This document shows, in pieces, positions 61,401 to 64,000 of a stretch of DNA of 64,000 nucleotides. The stretch is from NCBI GenBank assembly GCA_017590115.1, contig JAGGNK010012448.1:2995922-3059921 (forward strand), written 5' to 3'. The position numbers and the translations under genes were made by a program. Each line of letters begins with the position of its first letter. The stretch's first letter is position 1. The stretch comes from Montifringilla adamsi. Taxonomy: Eukaryota; Chordata; Aves; Passeriformes; Passeridae. The notes beneath the pieces were generated by a model. That model saw nothing but the letters and a program-made list of their open reading frames with translations. It had not been told where the DNA came from and ran no database searches.

Positions 61401-63370
61401 TGATACTGGGATAATTCCAGGAGCTGGTGTTGACTGAGATTCCCCCAAGAACTGGCTGTTTCTGTGTCTGGTCAGTGACATTCCTTAAGTAAGGCGTCAG
61501 CAGGGAGATGGAATAGTGACATCCACTGACATGTCACAGTGGTCACAGAGCATCAAGATTAGGAAAAAACAGAGGAATTTGGAAAAATGTAATTTTATTT
61601 AAAGAAGCCGTTGTTTGAGTACATGAGGGCAGCACCTGCTAATGGCTGAGAAGAGAAATCCAGATGCACAGAGGAGGCCAGAGATGACTGACAATCTTTG
61701 GTTAAATTGTAGATACAAGAAGGGAAGTATTCTTGACATAAATGCTATCAAGCTCTGGGCACAGTAGAAAATTAGTGACATCAGTTGTGGAATTTGATGT
61801 AGGACCTAGACTATAACATGGGGAATTGTAAAAAGAATAGCATAAAAAACAACATGTAAGCACAGGAGCCATTCAGTTCAGTAGGGAAACAGAAGGAGAA
61901 ATGTGCAGGCTCAAGAGATGAAGCAGGCCTGATGCTAAATCTATGCAGGAGAGATGGAAGGATGAAGAGTGACACACAAGATAGCAGGTGAGTCACATTT
62001 TCATGGAAGAGAAAATGAATGTAGCAGACCTCCACAAACTTTGAAACCACAAAGTATGATGAGATTAGGGTAACTGGAAATTCTATAGTGGACTGCATTG
62101 GAAGCTGCTACCATTTCTGTACAGAATCAGATCTCAGATGTTACCAGGATGAGATTAGCCTCTGTTGGGTAAAGAGACAGGCAGACACACATAATGACTA
62201 AGACATCTAAGACTGTCCTTGAAATGTGATGTTATGGCCAGGACTTTTAGGACAAACACATATTTCTGTTTCCTATGTCGTGTACAGTGACTACCTATGG
62301 GTATTATATGAGTTGACAGCTTACTGGTTATTAATTTCTAACTCCTGAATTTAGGTGAAGATAATTTGTCCCTTGATTCAGTCCTTAGGCCATACTACTC
62401 CCTGTGGTGTAGTGATGTATGTTTAGCAAGGCTACAAAACAATACTTTCCTGTAAATGGGAAATACATTGTTCCTGAAGGCTGTTCAGCTTCCTAAATCA
62501 TGCCCATCCATCCTCTCTGAGTGAATAATTGGACTCCCAACATATCACAGGTGGGCAGGGAGTAGTAATGTGTGAGATAGAGACAGATTTCCAGGATTCC
62601 CACATGCCAAAGAACAGCACAGCCCATGTTAGTGGCATTGCAGGTCATGGAAGTGTTTGCTGCCAAAGGTTTCTCCTTTGCTTTGTCACCTGGATCTGAA
62701 ATCTGTCTGCAGAAATAGTGGCTTTGCTCAATACTTACCATGTATGGCTGTGCATGGGCTCAGCTTGGGCTGTTCCTTGTGCAGCAGCTATGAACAGGTT
62801 GATTTTGAAAAATGTGGGTTTGGGACACTTAATATCTCTGTCAGTATGAGAAGGCTAACCTGTGTCTTATGAACCTTACCCTCCTGGCAGTTTTATTTCA
62901 CCTGTTTTCCTTTCTTCTATCTCCTGTACTTGTTTCTGTACAAAGCATTTAACCCTCCAGTACAGGTTTCCTACATTTTTTCAGTGTAGGAGTGCATGCA
63001 CTCCCTGCCTCAGGCCAAGATAATACTTGGCTGAGAGAGGGCTGCACAGTAATTAAAGACTGGTTTACTGTCACTTATGTGCCATACTGTCTGTTCTTGT
63101 CCAAGTTTTCTGAAACAGAGCAGTCACCTTTGAATGCATGCATTTGCTCAAAGCACCTCTTTTTAGCCTTGCCTGCACCTCCAAGCAAGGGTTGTGTGTT
63201 GAACTACACATAATTTGTGTATTTAACTTTTTTCACAATCATTTATCCTACCCATTAGGCCATTTGTCAATGCAGTGTGTTGGAAGCTGTGGTAGTGGAA
63301 GAAGGGAAATACTCAAGTAAGCATGGTACACATATGCAGGTATAGACTTTCATATACAGACAATCAAGCT
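58486..63370. other. Unassigned AT-rich intergenic sequence
   Basis: About 4.9 kb without gene, RNA or recognised transposon. Contains an RFX X-box-like word at 60692-60705 and T15 at 61353-61367. Confidence 0.5.
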
Positions 63371-63456
63371 GAAGATGTCCCCACCCTGCAGGGAGGCCAG
63401 AGTAGATGACTTTTATGAGTCATTTCCAACCCAAAACATTCCATGATTCTGTGATA
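63371..63456 (+). mobile_element. CR1: CR1 LINE 3' tail fragment
   Basis: Only the last 86 bp of a CR1: gaagatgtccccaccctgca matches the diverged 'gaaggtgtccctgcccatggca' region of the 3' UTR, then 'tcatttccaacccaaaac' and the tail attccatgattctgtgat. Plus orientation, severely 5'-truncated. Confidence 0.9.
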
Positions 63457-64000
63457 CAGATAAAGCTGTCAGGGACCCAAACTGTACATACTGTGTAATT
63501 ATGAACTAGCATAGACTTCCAAACTTATGTATGAAGATGCAGAATTAAGGCCTTCATAAAAGGAATTTGTCAGGTAACCCACCTTGATGCAATTTAAAAT
63601 CGTCCTGTAACAATAAATAGAAGAATATACTGACAGAAGACTGCCATATGTTTTCATGTTCTATGTCTGTGGGGTTATTTTTGAAAAGCAGAATAGGATT
63701 TGATAAAGAAGAGGCTTAAAATCTGTTGAATATTTATAAGCTAAGAATGTTTACAAGTTCTGAATTTAACAAGATTTGAGAAAGTAGTTAGTATTTTTGA
63801 AGATTCACACCAAGAATATAATTTTTATTTTGTTTTCTATACTCTAGATGGCCCATAATTTTATCATCAATTACAGGAGTGCAACAAAGGCAGAGTATCT
63901 CACAGTAGTATAAATTGTCTACACTTTGTCTGTAAAGAAAAAGTACTAAATAGATTACAAATGAAAATAAAAACCATACTCCCATTCTCCAAAAACAGTA
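63457..64000. other. Unassigned AT-rich sequence to window end
   Basis: No recognised feature. Confidence 0.5.

Overview
The window is bird nuclear DNA from an AT-rich stretch with no recognisable gene. I estimate by eye about 37-39% GC. The organism call rests on the repeats. There are seven fragments of the avian/reptilian LINE CR1, several ending in the octamer-like 3' tail (ATTCTATGATTCT and variants). There are also two ERVL-type LTRs of kinds I recognise from bird genomes, and no Alu, B1/B2 or L1 copies. LTRs like these are common in songbirds, but I cannot fix the species.

No protein-coding gene, tRNA, rRNA or known small RNA can be supported. Nearly every open frame is chance or repeat-derived. 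The longest clean one (196 codons, minus strand, 43755-44345) is a decayed CR1 ORF2 C-terminus. Two other frames, 52825-53187 (behind a splice-acceptor-like site) and 55183-55776, are unexplained and listed at low confidence.

Layout: 1-937 CR1 (+), cut by the window edge; 1331-1683 CR1 (-) abutting a poly(T) run; 3287-3675 an unexplained GC-rich segment; 6606-6806 a pyrimidine tract; 10080-10740 a block that looks like a conserved noncoding element, then a purine tract; 12010-12096 an AT-rich microsatellite; 18085-18260 another possible conserved element; 23503-24016 old CR1 (-); 27253-27328 GATA repeat, then a solo ERVL LTR at 27354-27955 with a near-perfect 5-bp target duplication; 28430-29560 possible conserved elements; 33746-34746 CR1 (+) of the same kind as the first; 38965-38998 a G-run cluster just before a second ERVL LTR at 39031-39437; 39955-40141 CR1 (-); 43733-44585 CR1 (-), a different subfamily; 50740-51010 TAAT-rich sequence with a 97-bp CpG-containing GC islet and a CTCF-like motif; 51500-52010 and 56950-57620 further possible conserved elements; several microsatellites at 56-58.5 kb; 63371-63456 a CR1 3' tail.

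Taken together this reads as a gene desert or a very long intron on a large chromosome. Its functional content, if any, would be cis-regulatory. I found no convincing new biological system. The segments most worth checking are the noncoding blocks at 10.1-10.7 kb and 50.7-51.0 kb, the LTR with an adjacent G-run cluster at 39 kb, and the two unexplained open frames.
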